Of a stretch of 64,000 nt of DNA, positions 33,273 through 42,613 are shown piece by piece; positions within the stretch are counted from its first letter, which is position 1, and each line of letters opens with the position of its first letter. Source of the stretch: Pseudomonadota bacterium. Lineage in GTDB: Bacteria; Pseudomonadota; Alphaproteobacteria; Rhizobiales; Xanthobacteraceae. The stretch covers positions 124,001-188,000 of the forward strand of contig JAEWHP010000003.1 in the NCBI GenBank assembly GCA_023387735.1. The letters run 5' to 3'. The notes under the pieces were generated by a model. That model was not told the origin of the DNA. It worked only from the letters and a program-made list of their open reading frames with translations, and did no database searches. The position numbers were made by a program, and so were the translations under genes.

Positions 33273-34211
33273 ATCTTGCTCCGTTGGCGTTTCTTCTTCC
33301 TGAAAGTTTTCTGGCCTGTCGCCGCCCCCTTGGCAAGCGCGGAAATATTCCGTCAGGCGAGACGGTAGCGACTGGGCCCAAGTCGGGATGATTATTGGTT
33401 GAAATCGTATCAGGCCGTTGGAAGCGGACGTGACTCGTGTTCTCGCGGCGCAGCGCGCCCGAGTTGTACCTGGTCGCTCGGCCCTCGGGAATCGAGAGGG
33501 CGCAGGGAAGGCCGGGTGCGCGCTGCACCCGCGGTCTCGTGTGCAATATGCAGAGAAGTTGCGCACACGAGCATACAGGTCCAGCGGAGAGCATCCGGCC
33601 TTCCCTGCGCAATGGTTTGACGGCTTATGCCGCGCTCTCCCCGGAGACGAATTCCTTTTGCCTCCGTCGCTTCGCAGATTGGCAGCAAAGGTTGACCCGG
33701 TCGGGCACCCTCGCCTCCGCAAAGCTTGACGCCAGCCACGGGCGCCGGGACCACACGGTTTTGCCGTACGCAACAACGTCGCTCGTCCTGCGCGGGATCG
33801 ATCGCTCACGGCTTTCGCCGCCCTGCAACCTCTCGCGCGCGCAACGCCATCGCGTCCACCGCAACCCGCACTCCACGTATCGTGACGACGCGTACGCCCC
33901 TCTTCATGAGGCGGGATGGCGCTAGGAGAGCGCCGTTTCTGGGAAATGTGAAGCGGATTATTTTCGATCCGCAGGCTGGACGACCCAAATCACGTTGGAA
34001 TGGCTCGTGAAATTCGGTTCTGCGCGCAGCGGATTTTGCGACGCTTTAGACACCGCCGCTGATCGAAGCCGGACTGATTTGCCCGACGGGCACGCGTGAA
34101 TTGCAGGGTGGGCAAAGCGAAGCGTGCCCACCATCGCGAGCAGAGTGTGAAACGGTGGGCACGTCGCTAGCGCTCCTTTGCCCACCCTACGCACTACGCA
34201 TCGCGTGCTTG
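33273..34211. other. 939-base non-coding stretch with nested inverted repeats
   Basis: No gene with a credible start or family pattern. A 15-bp perfect inverted repeat, CGCAGGGAAGGCCGG at 33501-33515 and CCGGCCTTCCCTGCG at 33595-33609, encloses a second pair, CTCGTGTGC (33536-33544) and GCACACGAG (33563-33571). This could fold as one long hairpin. I associate this block with a sequence repeated in Bradyrhizobium genomes, but only one copy is in this window. Promoter of the thiolase gene must lie at the left end. Confidence 0.6.
34104..34190. repeat. Dispersed palindromic element, family B copy 1
   Basis: CAGGGTGGGCAAAGCGAAGCG at one end, GCTCCTTTGCCCACCCTAC at the other: inverted arms of about 15-18 bases with minor mismatches around a central spacer. 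Follows the stop of the esterase gene. Confidence 0.8.
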
Positions 34212-35249
34212 TTACGGGCCTGCCGCCTCGTCAAGAAACGCCTGCACCGCCCTGAACAATTGCAGGCGGTTCTTCTCCATGATGATGCTGTGCGTACCCT
34301 CGGCCAGTTCGACGTAGCGCTTGCCGGGAGAGTTGGTCAGCAGAGGAAACAGCGCCTGCGCCATGTAGGGCGGCGTATCCTTGTCCCATTCGGCCAGGAC
34401 GAGCAGCGTCGGCACCGTGATCTTCGATGGATCGTAATACGCCTTGCCCGCGCCGAAGAACTCGGCGCCGTCGATCACGACGCCATTCGGCGCGCGAAGC
34501 ACCGGCGGGGCCATCTTGCCGCCTTCGGGATCGGTGGCCCAGGTGGCGTCGGCCCAGGCGTCGAACCAGCCGGCCGGAATCAGGCTGGCCTTCTTGTCCT
34601 CGGCGACGCCGGTGAGCCATCGCCCGAGCGCCTGATCCCTGCGCACCATGCGGTAGGCCGGGATCGGTCCGGGACCGGACTGCACCAGCGACGGCGTGTT
34701 GCGAATCCACGCCGGCGCATACAGCACAAGGCGCTCCACCTTCGCCGCGTTCTGGGTCGTGTACGTCGCCATCAGCGTCGTGCCCCACGACCAGCCGAGC
34801 AGATTGACCTTCGCGATGTTGCGCCGCTTGAGAATGAAATCGACGACCGACGATATATCCTTCACCGCCGTCTCGCCGCGCACCAGCGGTGCATTCGCTT
34901 CCGGCTTGTCGCTCATTTCCTTCGGCCGTGTCGACTTGCCGTAGCCGCGCAGGTCCATGAGATAAACGTCGTAGCCGCGAGACGCGATGTAATCCATCCA
35001 GGACATGCCATCGAGTTGCAGGTCGAAGGCGGTCGATGCGGGATAAGTCGCGCCATGCACGTAGAGCACGGTGCGCTCCGGCCGGAATGCGGACATGTCC
35101 GCCGGGCGCTTGTTGCGCACATAGATCTCGATGCTCGCATCCGACGACGGGACCATCATCTCTTCGACGGCTAGTCTTGGGGCCTGAGCCATCGCAGCAG
35201 AAGCAAGAATGGATGAGATTGCCATGAGAAGCACCACGGAAACGCGCAT
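34212..35249 (-). CDS. Exported alpha/beta hydrolase
   Basis: 345 residues with a signal peptide (MRVSVVLLMAISSILASAAM, cleavage near AQA). Hydrolase core: TVLYVHGATYPAS (oxyanion region), YLMDLRGYGKS, nucleophile elbow LLGWSWGTTLM, acid at LAEWDKDTPP and histidine in AEGTHSIIME, a complete triad. Probably a periplasmic esterase or lactonase; substrate unknown. Flanked on both sides by family B palindromes, so likely transcribed alone. Confidence 0.9.
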   Translation of the reverse strand: MRVSVVLLMAISSILASAAMAQAPRLAVEEMMVPSSDASIEIYVRNKRPADMSAFRPERTVLYVHGATYPASTAFDLQLDGMSWMDYIASRGYDVYLMDLRGYGKSTRPKEMSDKPEANAPLVRGETAVKDISSVVDFILKRRNIAKVNLLGWSWGTTLMATYTTQNAAKVERLVLYAPAWIRNTPSLVQSGPGPIPAYRMVRRDQALGRWLTGVAEDKKASLIPAGWFDAWADATWATDPEGGKMAPPVLRAPNGVVIDGAEFFGAGKAYYDPSKITVPTLLVLAEWDKDTPPYMAQALFPLLTNSPGKRYVELAEGTHSIIMEKNRLQLFRAVQAFLDEAAGP

Positions 35250-35333
35250 AATAGTCCTCCCGTGTTGTTTTGCGAGGCTTTGGCAGCCTCTTGGGTGAGG
35301 ACGAAATCATACTTCCGGCAGCGGCGAAAGTCC

Positions 35334-35414
35334 GTAGGGTGGGCAAAGCGTAGCGTGCCCACCATCACGGGCGGAGTGTTAGACGGTGGGCACGCTACGC
35401 TTTGCCCACCCTAC
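35334..35414. repeat. Dispersed palindromic element, family B copy 2
   Basis: GTAGGGTGGGCAAAGCGTAG and its inverted counterpart CTACGCTTTGCCCACCCTAC, a 27-base arm when extended, around a 25-30 base spacer. The cleanest copy of the family. Between the oxidoreductase stop and the esterase gene. Confidence 0.9.
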
Positions 35415-35425
35415 GGCAGTGTGCC

Positions 35426-38400
35426 CTACTCCGCCGCGATCTGCCTTGGGGCCGGTGGCGGGTTGACGAGGTCGGCCGCAAGTTGCGTGTGGCGCACTTT
35501 CGCGTCCGCTACCGCCTTCTCCTTGACCGGGCCGTAGCCGCGGATGCGGTCCGGCAAGGACAGGATCTCGAGCGCGGTGTCGTGGGTGACCGGCGACAGC
35601 AGGCCGAGCACGGTTGCGACGTCCTTCTCGTAGCCCGCGATCAGGTCGCGTTCGAGCTTGCGGTCGGCGCTGTAGCCGAAAATGTCGAGCGGCGTGCCGC
35701 GAAGGAAGCGGAATTTTGCAAGCGTCCGGAACACTGGCATCATCCAGGCGCCGAACGCGCGCTTCTTCGGCCGGCCGAGCGCATCGAGACCACCGCCGAG
35801 AATGGGCGGCGCGAGGTTGAAGTTGAACTTGAAGTCGCCTTCGAACTGGTCGCGAAGCTGCTTTTCGAACCGGCCGTCGGTAAAGAGCCGCGCGACCTCG
35901 TACTCGTCCTTGTAGGCGAGCAGCTTGGCGTAGTTGATCGCAACTGCGCGCGGCAGCGCGTCGCCATAGCCGCCCTTGGTGGCGGCATCGCGGACCTCGG
36001 TGACGAGGGCGCGGTAGCGCCTGGCGAGCCTGCCGCTCTGATAGAGAGTCAAGTGCCCGGTGCGGTGCGCGATGATCTCGTCGAGCGACATCGCGTCCAG
36101 CGTTTTCGGCGGCGCCGTCTCGTCCTGGTCCTTCATCATGTCCGCGAGCCGCGCCGGATCGGCTGCAGCAAGACGACCAAGCTGGAACGCCTGCGTGTTC
36201 ATCTTGATGGCGACGCCGTTGACCTCGATCGCCTGCAGGATCGCCTTCGCCGACAGCGGCAGCAGGCCTTTCTGGTAGGCATAGCCGAGCATCATGATGT
36301 TGGTGGCGATGGAGTCGCCGAGCAGCGCCTCGGCAGGCTTGGTGAAATCGTAGAAGACCGAGTCCTTGCGCAGTTCGGTCTCCAGCACCGAGTTGAGCTT
36401 GCGGGTCTGGAAGTTGAAGTCGCGGTTCAGGATGAAATCCGCGGTCGGAATGACGTGGCTGTTGATGATGCCGACGGTGCGGGTGGACTCGCACAGCGTG
36501 ACCATGTCCTTCGACACCGCCACCACCTCGTCGGCCGCCATCACGAGATCGGCGGTGCCGGTGACGATGCGCGAGCACGTCACGTCGGCGGTGTGTTCCG
36601 AGAGGCGCACATGGCTGAGCACCGCGCCGCCCTTCTGCGCGAGGCCGGACATGTCGAGGATCATGCTGGCCTTGCCCTCGATATGGGCGGCCATGCCGAG
36701 CAGCGCGCCGATGGTCAGCACGCCGGTGCCGCCGACGCCGCCGACGGCGATGTTGTAGGGCCGCTCCAGCGACGGCGATGTCGAAGGCTCCGGCAGATCG
36801 CCGAGGCCTGACGTATCGAGGCTTGCCGGCGCGCGGCGGCGCGGCTTGCCGCCGTCGATGGTGACAAAGGACGGACAGAAGCCCTTCAGGCAGGAATAGT
36901 CCTTGTTGCAGGTCGACTGGTTGATGGTGCGCTTGCGGCCCAGCTCGGTTTCCAGCGGCTCGACCGAGATGCAGTTCGACTGCACCGAGCAATCGCCGCA
37001 GCCTTCGCAGACGGCCGGATTGATCATGACGCGGCGCGCCGGGTCTTCCATCAGCCCGCGCTTGCGGCGGCGGCGTTTTTCGGCCGCGCAGGTCTGCACG
37101 AACACGATGGCGGAAGCGCCTTTCAGGGTGCGACAGGTCTTCTGCACGGAATCAAGTTCGTCGCGATGCGCAACCTTGACGCCGGGCGCGATGTCGGACG
37201 CCGGATAGAGGTGCGGGTTTTCCGAGACCAGGTAGATCTCGCGGATGCCTTCGGCGTGAAGCTGGAAGGTGATCTGCTGCGGCGACAATTCGCCGTCGAC
37301 ATGCTGGCCGCCCGTCATCGCGGTCGCGTCGTTATAGAGGATCTTGTAGGTGATGTTGGCGCCCGAGGCGACCGCCTGGCGGATCGCGAGGCTGCCGGAA
37401 TGGAAGTAGGTGCCGTCGCCGAGATTGGCGAACACGTGCTCTTCCCTGGTGAACGGCGCCACGCCGACCCACGGCACGCCCTCGCCTCCCATGTGGGTGT
37501 AGGTCTCGGTCGAGCGGTTCATCCACAGCGCCATGAAGTGGCAGCCGATGCCGGCAAAGGCGCGGCTGCCTTCCGGCACCTTGGTCGAGGTATTGTGCGG
37601 GCAGCCCGAACAGAAATACGGCGTGCGGGTGACGGGTGCGACCGCCTGCATCTGGGTCGCCTGCCGGCCGTTGAACCAGTCGGCCTTGGCGCGCAGCATC
37701 GCGGCTACTTCAGGGTTGAGATTGAGGCGCAGCAGGCGCTCGGTGAGCGAGCTGGCAAGCGAGGCGACGGAAAGTTCGGCGGCGAAGGTGAGGAAGCGCT
37801 TGTCGTGGTCGTCCATCTTGCCGACGATGCGCGGGCGGACGTCGTCGCGCCAGTTGAACAGCTCCTGCTTGACCTGGTTCTCGACGATCTCGCGGCGCTC
37901 TTCGACGATGAAGATTTCCTCGAGGCCCACGGCGAACTGCCGCACGCCTTCCGGCTCCAGCGGCCAGGGCATGCCGATCTTGTAGAGACGAAGCCCGATT
38001 TTGGCGGCGACCTCCTCGGTGATCCCGAGTTCACGCAGCGCCTGCCGGATGTCCTCGTAGCTCTTGCCGGACGCCATGATGCCATAGCGGGCGTTCGGCG
38101 AGTCCATCGTGATGCGGTTGATCTTGTTGGCGCGCGCGAAGGCGATCGCGGCATAGCCCTTGTAGTCCTGCAGGCGCAAATCCTGCGCGTACCGATCGTC
38201 GGGCCAGCGCAGATTGAGCCCGCCCGGCGGCATCTCGAAATCGGTCGGGATGACGAACGGTGTCATCTCGTCGGTGAGATCGATCTCGGCGGTGGTCTCC
38301 ACCGTTTCGGTGATCACCTTCATGCCGACCCAGCAGCCGGAGTAGCGCGACATCGCGATCCCCAGCAGGCCCATCTCGATCATCTCGTGGATGCTGGAGG

Positions 38401-38923
38401 GATAGAGGTAGGGCATCAGCGCCGAGATGAAGGCGTGGTCGGACTGATGCGGCACGGTGGAGGATTTGGCGCCGTGGTCGTCGCCGGCGAGGCAGAGCAC
38501 GCCGCCGTTCTTCGCGGAGCCTGCGGTGTTGGCGTGGCGGAATACGTCGCCGCAGCGGTCGACGCCGGGGCCCTTGCCGTACCAGATGCCGACCACGCCA
38601 TCATACTTGGCGCCGGGCGACAGGCTGAGCTGCTGCGAACCCCAGACCGCGGTCGCCGCAAGGTCCTCGTTCACGCCGGGCTGAAACTTGATGTTGTACT
38701 GTTCGAGATGCTGGCGGGCGGCGACGAGTTGCTGGTCGTAGCCGCCGAGCGGGGAACCGCGGTAGCCGGAGATGAAGCCCGCGGTGTTCAGCCCCGCGGC
38801 GCGATCGCGCCGGATCTGCGCCATCGGCAGGCGGACCAGCGCCTGAATCCCGGTCAGGAAGATGTGGCCGGAGCCTTGCGTGTATTTCTGATCGAGACTG
38901 ATTGGACCCTGGTTGATTCCCAT
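35426..38923 (-). CDS. Fused indolepyruvate ferredoxin oxidoreductase (IorA-IorB type)
   Basis: 1165-residue enzyme that oxidatively decarboxylates an aryl- or branched-chain 2-oxoacid to acyl-CoA with ferredoxin as acceptor. Order: pyrimidine-binding TPP domain (GFISGYRGSPLGGYD), TPP/Mg-binding domain (GDGTYFHSGSLA), iron-sulfur segment with cysteine clusters (CEGCGDCSVQSNC, STCNKDYSCLKGFC) and a C-terminal gamma domain (GGVGGTGVLTIGALLGMAAH). The C-terminus extends beyond the gamma domain. Single-chain fusions are usual in alpha- and betaproteobacteria. GAGGG lies ahead of the ATG. Its acyl-CoA product could feed the thiolase cluster nearby. Confidence 0.94.
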   Translation of the reverse strand: MGINQGPISLDQKYTQGSGHIFLTGIQALVRLPMAQIRRDRAAGLNTAGFISGYRGSPLGGYDQQLVAARQHLEQYNIKFQPGVNEDLAATAVWGSQQLSLSPGAKYDGVVGIWYGKGPGVDRCGDVFRHANTAGSAKNGGVLCLAGDDHGAKSSTVPHQSDHAFISALMPYLYPSSIHEMIEMGLLGIAMSRYSGCWVGMKVITETVETTAEIDLTDEMTPFVIPTDFEMPPGGLNLRWPDDRYAQDLRLQDYKGYAAIAFARANKINRITMDSPNARYGIMASGKSYEDIRQALRELGITEEVAAKIGLRLYKIGMPWPLEPEGVRQFAVGLEEIFIVEERREIVENQVKQELFNWRDDVRPRIVGKMDDHDKRFLTFAAELSVASLASSLTERLLRLNLNPEVAAMLRAKADWFNGRQATQMQAVAPVTRTPYFCSGCPHNTSTKVPEGSRAFAGIGCHFMALWMNRSTETYTHMGGEGVPWVGVAPFTREEHVFANLGDGTYFHSGSLAIRQAVASGANITYKILYNDATAMTGGQHVDGELSPQQITFQLHAEGIREIYLVSENPHLYPASDIAPGVKVAHRDELDSVQKTCRTLKGASAIVFVQTCAAEKRRRRKRGLMEDPARRVMINPAVCEGCGDCSVQSNCISVEPLETELGRKRTINQSTCNKDYSCLKGFCPSFVTIDGGKPRRRAPASLDTSGLGDLPEPSTSPSLERPYNIAVGGVGGTGVLTIGALLGMAAHIEGKASMILDMSGLAQKGGAVLSHVRLSEHTADVTCSRIVTGTADLVMAADEVVAVSKDMVTLCESTRTVGIINSHVIPTADFILNRDFNFQTRKLNSVLETELRKDSVFYDFTKPAEALLGDSIATNIMMLGYAYQKGLLPLSAKAILQAIEVNGVAIKMNTQAFQLGRLAAADPARLADMMKDQDETAPPKTLDAMSLDEIIAHRTGHLTLYQSGRLARRYRALVTEVRDAATKGGYGDALPRAVAINYAKLLAYKDEYEVARLFTDGRFEKQLRDQFEGDFKFNFNLAPPILGGGLDALGRPKKRAFGAWMMPVFRTLAKFRFLRGTPLDIFGYSADRKLERDLIAGYEKDVATVLGLLSPVTHDTALEILSLPDRIRGYGPVKEKAVADAKVRHTQLAADLVNPPPAPRQIAAE

Positions 38924-39202
38924 TTAAGCCCTCGTTGCCTCTTGAGCCCTGGATCGAGCTGCCTGTTTTTTAGCTAGTCATCTGAACTCGTTAGAACCAG
39001 TCTATGTCGGATTTTCCGCGCCGCGCACCACAAATCTCGGTCAAAGCGCCCCGCTTTCGAAGATCGCAACTTCGTGCCGGGAATGATGCAGCCCCTTTTC
39101 GGTTTGTGTCGTCTGCGCGCCCTGCGGCGAAATGGCGTGGCGTCGCCATGCGCCCCGCTTCAGGCTATAACGCCTGAAGTGGCCAATAGGTGCAGGGACG
39201 AC

Positions 39203-40051
39203 ATGCGGACGATTCTCGCCGGCTTGCTTTTGTGCACTGCGTTCGCCGTCGGCGAGGTGCATGCCCAGCTCAAGGACGAGCCGACGGCGGAGGATATCGC
39301 GCGCGGCCAGGCGCTGACGGAGGCCGGCGGCTGCGCCGCCTGCCACACCGCCGATCCCGCAAAGCCGTTCGCCGGAGGCAAGCGGATCGACACGCCGTTC
39401 GGCGGCGTCTACTCGGCCAACCTGACGCCGGACCGCGATACCGGCCTCGGCGCGTGGAGCGACGACGATTTCTACCGCGCGCTGCGGTTCGGCACAGCGC
39501 CCGACGGCTCGCGCTATTACCCGGCGTTCCCCTACCCGAACTTCACGAAACTGACGCGCCAGGACATCGCGGCCATCCGCGCCTATCTGGCGACGCTGGC
39601 GCCGGTGCAGAATGCAACCAGCCCGCCGGAGCTGCGCTGGCCGCTGAACTATCGCGTCGTGATGCGCGGCTGGAACTGGCTGTACTTCAAGCCGGGCATC
39701 ATCATGCCGGATCAACAAAAGAGCGCGGAGTGGAACAGAGGCCGCTATCTGGTCGAGGGCGCCGGCCATTGCGGCGCCTGCCACACGCCGAAGAACATGT
39801 TCGGCGCCGACAAGCGCGATGAGGCTCTCAGTGGCAGCCTCGTACACGGCATCGTCGCGCCGCGGCTCGACGGGCTGCAATCGTGGAGCGTGGAAGACGT
39901 CGCCGCGTACCTGCAAAGCGGCCGCAACGGCAAGAGCCATGCCGGCGAGCTGATGTCGAAAGTCGCGGTCAACTCACCACCGAAGACAAGCGATGCGGAC
40001 GCCCGCGCCATCGGCGTGTACCTCAAGGATCTGCCGGCGCCCGCACGTTAA
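39203..40051 (+). CDS. Diheme cytochrome c
   Basis: 282 residues with signal peptide (MRTILAGLLLCTAFAVGEVH) and two class I cytochrome c domains. Haem sites are GGCAACH (about residue 45) and GHCGACH (about residue 190), with methionine ligands probably in the stretches after each. It resembles the cytochrome subunits that take electrons from membrane-linked alcohol or aldehyde dehydrogenases, yet no dehydrogenase subunit is adjacent. Start MRTILAG was chosen because the signal peptide begins there; an upstream in-frame ATG gives an unlikely extension. Periplasmic. Confidence 0.92.
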   Translation: MRTILAGLLLCTAFAVGEVHAQLKDEPTAEDIARGQALTEAGGCAACHTADPAKPFAGGKRIDTPFGGVYSANLTPDRDTGLGAWSDDDFYRALRFGTAPDGSRYYPAFPYPNFTKLTRQDIAAIRAYLATLAPVQNATSPPELRWPLNYRVVMRGWNWLYFKPGIIMPDQQKSAEWNRGRYLVEGAGHCGACHTPKNMFGADKRDEALSGSLVHGIVAPRLDGLQSWSVEDVAAYLQSGRNGKSHAGELMSKVAVNSPPKTSDADARAIGVYLKDLPAPAR

Positions 40052-40054
40052 GCG

Positions 40055-40696
40055 TCAGCGCTGATCGCCGGTGAACACGAATTTCGGCATTTCCCATTTG
40101 TAACGGATCGCCAGTAGCCGCAGCGTCAGGCCGAGTGCAAACGTCAGCGCGGTCCACAGTTCGTCGTTGAGCTTGAGCCCGAAGGCGGTGGCGTAGAACA
40201 GCCCCGTCACCACGGAAACGCTGGCGTAGAGTTCGGCGCGAAACAATAGCGGCACGTCGTTGCAGAGGATGTCGCGCAACACACCGCCGGCGCAGCCGGT
40301 GATCATGCCCGCCACGATCACGATCGGCAGTGATGCGTTCATCTGCCAGGCGACGTCGCAGCCGGCCATGGTGAACACCACGAGCCCGATCGCATCGAGC
40401 ACCAGGAACGCCACGTTGAGCCGGTGCACGTGCCGCGCGATCAGGATCGTGACGAACGCGGCCACCGCAGTGAGCCCGAGATAGGACGGGTTCTGCACCC
40501 AGACCAGCGGATAGTGCCCGAGCAGCACGTCGCGGATGGTGCCGCCGCCGAGCGCGGTAATGCAGCCGAGCATGCAGACGCCCGCCCAGTCCATGCTGCG
40601 CCGCCCCGCAGCGAGCGCCGCCGTCATCGCATTCGACGCCAGCGCCACATAGGTCAGCACATGCAGCACGGTATCGCTGGGCGGCAGGCTCCACAT
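40055..40696 (-). CDS. TRIC-type (UPF0126/YicG) membrane channel
   Basis: 213 residues, seven hydrophobic helices arranged as two repeats. Each repeat carries the family signature: ITALGGGTIRDVLLG and ITGCAGGVLRDILCN. Prokaryotic TRIC proteins are trimeric cation (potassium) channels. GAGGATGCG precedes the ATG. Convergent with the cytochrome gene, four bases apart at the stops. Confidence 0.93.
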   Translation of the reverse strand: MWSLPPSDTVLHVLTYVALASNAMTAALAAGRRSMDWAGVCMLGCITALGGGTIRDVLLGHYPLVWVQNPSYLGLTAVAAFVTILIARHVHRLNVAFLVLDAIGLVVFTMAGCDVAWQMNASLPIVIVAGMITGCAGGVLRDILCNDVPLLFRAELYASVSVVTGLFYATAFGLKLNDELWTALTFALGLTLRLLAIRYKWEMPKFVFTGDQR

Positions 40697-40773
40697 CGCA
40701 TCCTCGCATTGCAGCTATGAGCACGGAACCGGGAATCACCGGTTCCATCATGAACGCCCTGCAACATTGGCGC

Positions 40774-40798
40774 GGAACATCCGCGCGCGCCAGCCATT
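40774..40798 (+). promoter_or_regulatory. Possible EcfG-type promoter
   Basis: GGAAC, 16 bases, then CATT, 41 bases before the ATG of the single-pass protein gene. Same spacing as the two candidate sites near 4.9 and 5.6 kb; the -10 differs from CGTT at one base. Confidence 0.3.
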
Positions 40799-40838
40799 GT
40801 CCCGGCACTTATCTGGGGCGCAGACAGGAGGAACACTC

Positions 40839-41273
40839 ATGGCATACCAACCCAATCCGAACGATCCCACGCGCACGGACCTGAGCGACGAGGAAATTCG
40901 GCATCAGGCCCGCCTGAACAGGCTCGACGACGGGCTGCAGGCCGATCCCGTGCTCGACGAAGGTCGCGCCAGCGGCGCGAAAGTCGCGATGTTCGCGCTC
41001 GCCATCGCCGTGGTCCTGGGTGCCGTGTTCTACGGCCTGAACAACACCACCGTGAACAACGCCGGCACCACGCCGCCCAGCCAGACGGCGCAGCAGACGC
41101 AGCCGGCCAATCCGGCCGCACCTCCCGGCATGCGTGACGTGACGCCGCGCAACAACGAGCCCGGCACCACCACGGGCGCGGCGCCGGCGCGGCCGTCGAC
41201 CACATCGCCGTCGCCGGCCACGGACATGAACAAGACCACGCCGCCGGCCGATACCCCGGCCAGCAAGCAGTAA
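40839..41273 (+). CDS. Single-pass membrane protein with Pro/Thr-rich periplasmic tail
   Basis: 144 residues: a charged cytoplasmic N-terminus (DLSDEEIRHQARLNRLDDGL), one transmembrane helix (VAMFALAIAVVLGAVFYGLN), then about 80 residues of low-complexity Pro/Thr/Ala/Gln sequence, likely disordered in the periplasm. CAGGAGGA precedes the ATG, and a strong terminator follows. Function unknown; similar proteins are frequent in Bradyrhizobium. Confidence 0.8.
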   Translation: MAYQPNPNDPTRTDLSDEEIRHQARLNRLDDGLQADPVLDEGRASGAKVAMFALAIAVVLGAVFYGLNNTTVNNAGTTPPSQTAQQTQPANPAAPPGMRDVTPRNNEPGTTTGAAPARPSTTSPSPATDMNKTTPPADTPASKQ

Positions 41274-41291
41274 GGTAACGACGACTGACTC

Positions 41292-41325
41292 AAACGCCGC
41301 GGGACGATGTGCCCGCGGCGTTTTT
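41292..41325 (+). terminator. Rho-independent terminator
   Basis: Twelve-base stem AAACGCCGCGGG / CCCGCGGCGTTT, eight-base loop, followed by a T-run. Ends the transcript of the single-pass membrane protein gene. Confidence 0.9.
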
Positions 41326-41352
41326 CTTTGCGCTTATGTCCTGGGCCTTGCC

Positions 41353-42165
41353 TCAACCGAACATCTTGTTGAGCTCGCCGCCAGGATAGCCGTTGGCGAA
41401 TTCGCCGAACGTCCCCTGCTCCGCCATCTCCTTCGATGCCTTCATGAAGCCGGCCCACGCCATCCGCGCCAGCGCACCGCCGACGCTGATGCGGCGGACG
41501 CCGAGCGCGGCCGCGTCCTTCAGCGACGGTCCCGCCGCGCCAACCAGCAGATTGACCGGCTTCGGATGCACCGCCTTCACCACGGTGGAAATCTCCTCTG
41601 CGGTTGCGATGCCGGGCGCATAGAGGCAATCGGCGCCGGCTTCGGCGTACGCCGTGAGCCGGTCGATCACGAGCTTCATGTCCTTCTGGCCGCGCAGGAA
41701 TGCCTCGCAGCGGCCGGTGAGCAGCACGCCGCTGTTGTCGGCATCGATCGCCTGGCGTGCCGCCCTGATGCGATCGACGGCGAGCGCACGGTCGAACAGC
41801 GGCTTGGCGTTGTCGCCGGTATAGTCCTCGATTGACAGGCCGGCGACGCCGGTCTTGACGGCGCGCGCGACGTTGACGCCGACCTTGTCCGGCTCGTGCG
41901 CAAAGCCGTCCTCGAAATCCGCATTGACCGGAATATCGACCGCCGCGCAGATCGCGGCGAGATGGGTGCAGACGTCGTCGACGGTGACGCGGTTGTCGGG
42001 CTTGCCGATGGTCCAGGCAAAACCGGCACTGGTCGAAGCCAGCGCCTTGAAGCCGAGATGCTGCAAGGCTTTTGCACTGCCGACATCGAACGGATTGGGG
42101 ATGATGAAGCATCCGCTCTCGTGCAGTTTTTTGAATGCGGCGCGCTTGTCAGCAGTTGTCAGCAT
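41353..42165 (-). CDS. Isocitrate lyase / PEP mutase family protein
   Basis: 270-residue (beta/alpha)8 enzyme. Motifs: FIIPNPFDVGSAKALQHLGF, STSAGFAWTIG, the metal-binding NADFEDGFAH, GLSIEDYTGD and LLTGRCEAFL. These fit the PEP mutase/isocitrate lyase superfamily, subgroup with oxaloacetate-decarboxylase- or 2-methylisocitrate-lyase-like activity; the KKCGH loop of true isocitrate lyases is absent. Start MLTTADK at 42165 is set by GAGG eight bases upstream. Same strand as the NIPSNAP gene, 67 bases downstream of it. Confidence 0.9.
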   Translation of the reverse strand: MLTTADKRAAFKKLHESGCFIIPNPFDVGSAKALQHLGFKALASTSAGFAWTIGKPDNRVTVDDVCTHLAAICAAVDIPVNADFEDGFAHEPDKVGVNVARAVKTGVAGLSIEDYTGDNAKPLFDRALAVDRIRAARQAIDADNSGVLLTGRCEAFLRGQKDMKLVIDRLTAYAEAGADCLYAPGIATAEEISTVVKAVHPKPVNLLVGAAGPSLKDAAALGVRRISVGGALARMAWAGFMKASKEMAEQGTFGEFANGYPGGELNKMFG

Positions 42166-42232
42166 GGTCGCTTCCTCACTTGTTTGTTGGCGCCGCGAAC
42201 ATAGTGGCGCAGCGCCCGTTCTGCCAGCCGCT

Positions 42233-42541
42233 TCACGCCACGACCTTGCGCAGGAAGGTGCGCTCCTCGGCGAGGATGAACTGGTTCTGCTCGGCAAATT
42301 CGAAATTGGCCATGCCTTCCTTGTCTGCACGCAACCGCGCCCGGTAGCTTTCATAGGCAGCAAGGCTCTCGAACGAGATCAGCGCGAAAGCGATGTTGTT
42401 GGTGCCCTCGTGCGGCATCCAGTAGCCGATCAGGTCGCCGCCGCATTTCGGGATGATGGTGAGCCAGTTCTTCGAATACTCCTCGAACATCGCTCGCTTG
42501 AACGGATCGAGCTGGTAGCGGATGAAAACGGTGACGGTCAT
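42233..42541 (-). CDS. NIPSNAP family protein
   Basis: 102-residue ferredoxin-like alpha/beta barrel protein: MTVTVFIRYQLDPFKRAMFE, then IIPKCGGDLIGYWMPHEGTN and ALISFESLAAYESYRARL are typical. Such proteins form dimers and may degrade or bind small organics; function open. GGAG lies six bases before the ATG. Divergent from an ArsR-type regulator across 72 bases, so it is a likely target of that regulator, together with the PEP mutase family gene downstream. Confidence 0.9.
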   Translation of the reverse strand: MTVTVFIRYQLDPFKRAMFEEYSKNWLTIIPKCGGDLIGYWMPHEGTNNIAFALISFESLAAYESYRARLRADKEGMANFEFAEQNQFILAEERTFLRKVVA

Positions 42542-42613
42542 GTCGGGCTCCAATGCGTTTAGCTTTGACGATACCCGCTTGCCCTACCGCAATGCTTCGT
42601 CTACCATCGAATT

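Noticed and set aside
33410..33925. Several 100-160 codon frames in the gap after the thiolase gene
   Set aside because: They overlap each other on both strands and are produced by the inverted repeat block; none has a start signal or family match.
37166..38977. 603-codon plus-strand frame opposite the 2-oxoacid oxidoreductase
   Set aside because: Antisense shadow; protein composition is the typical Arg/Asp/Val/His mixture of such frames.
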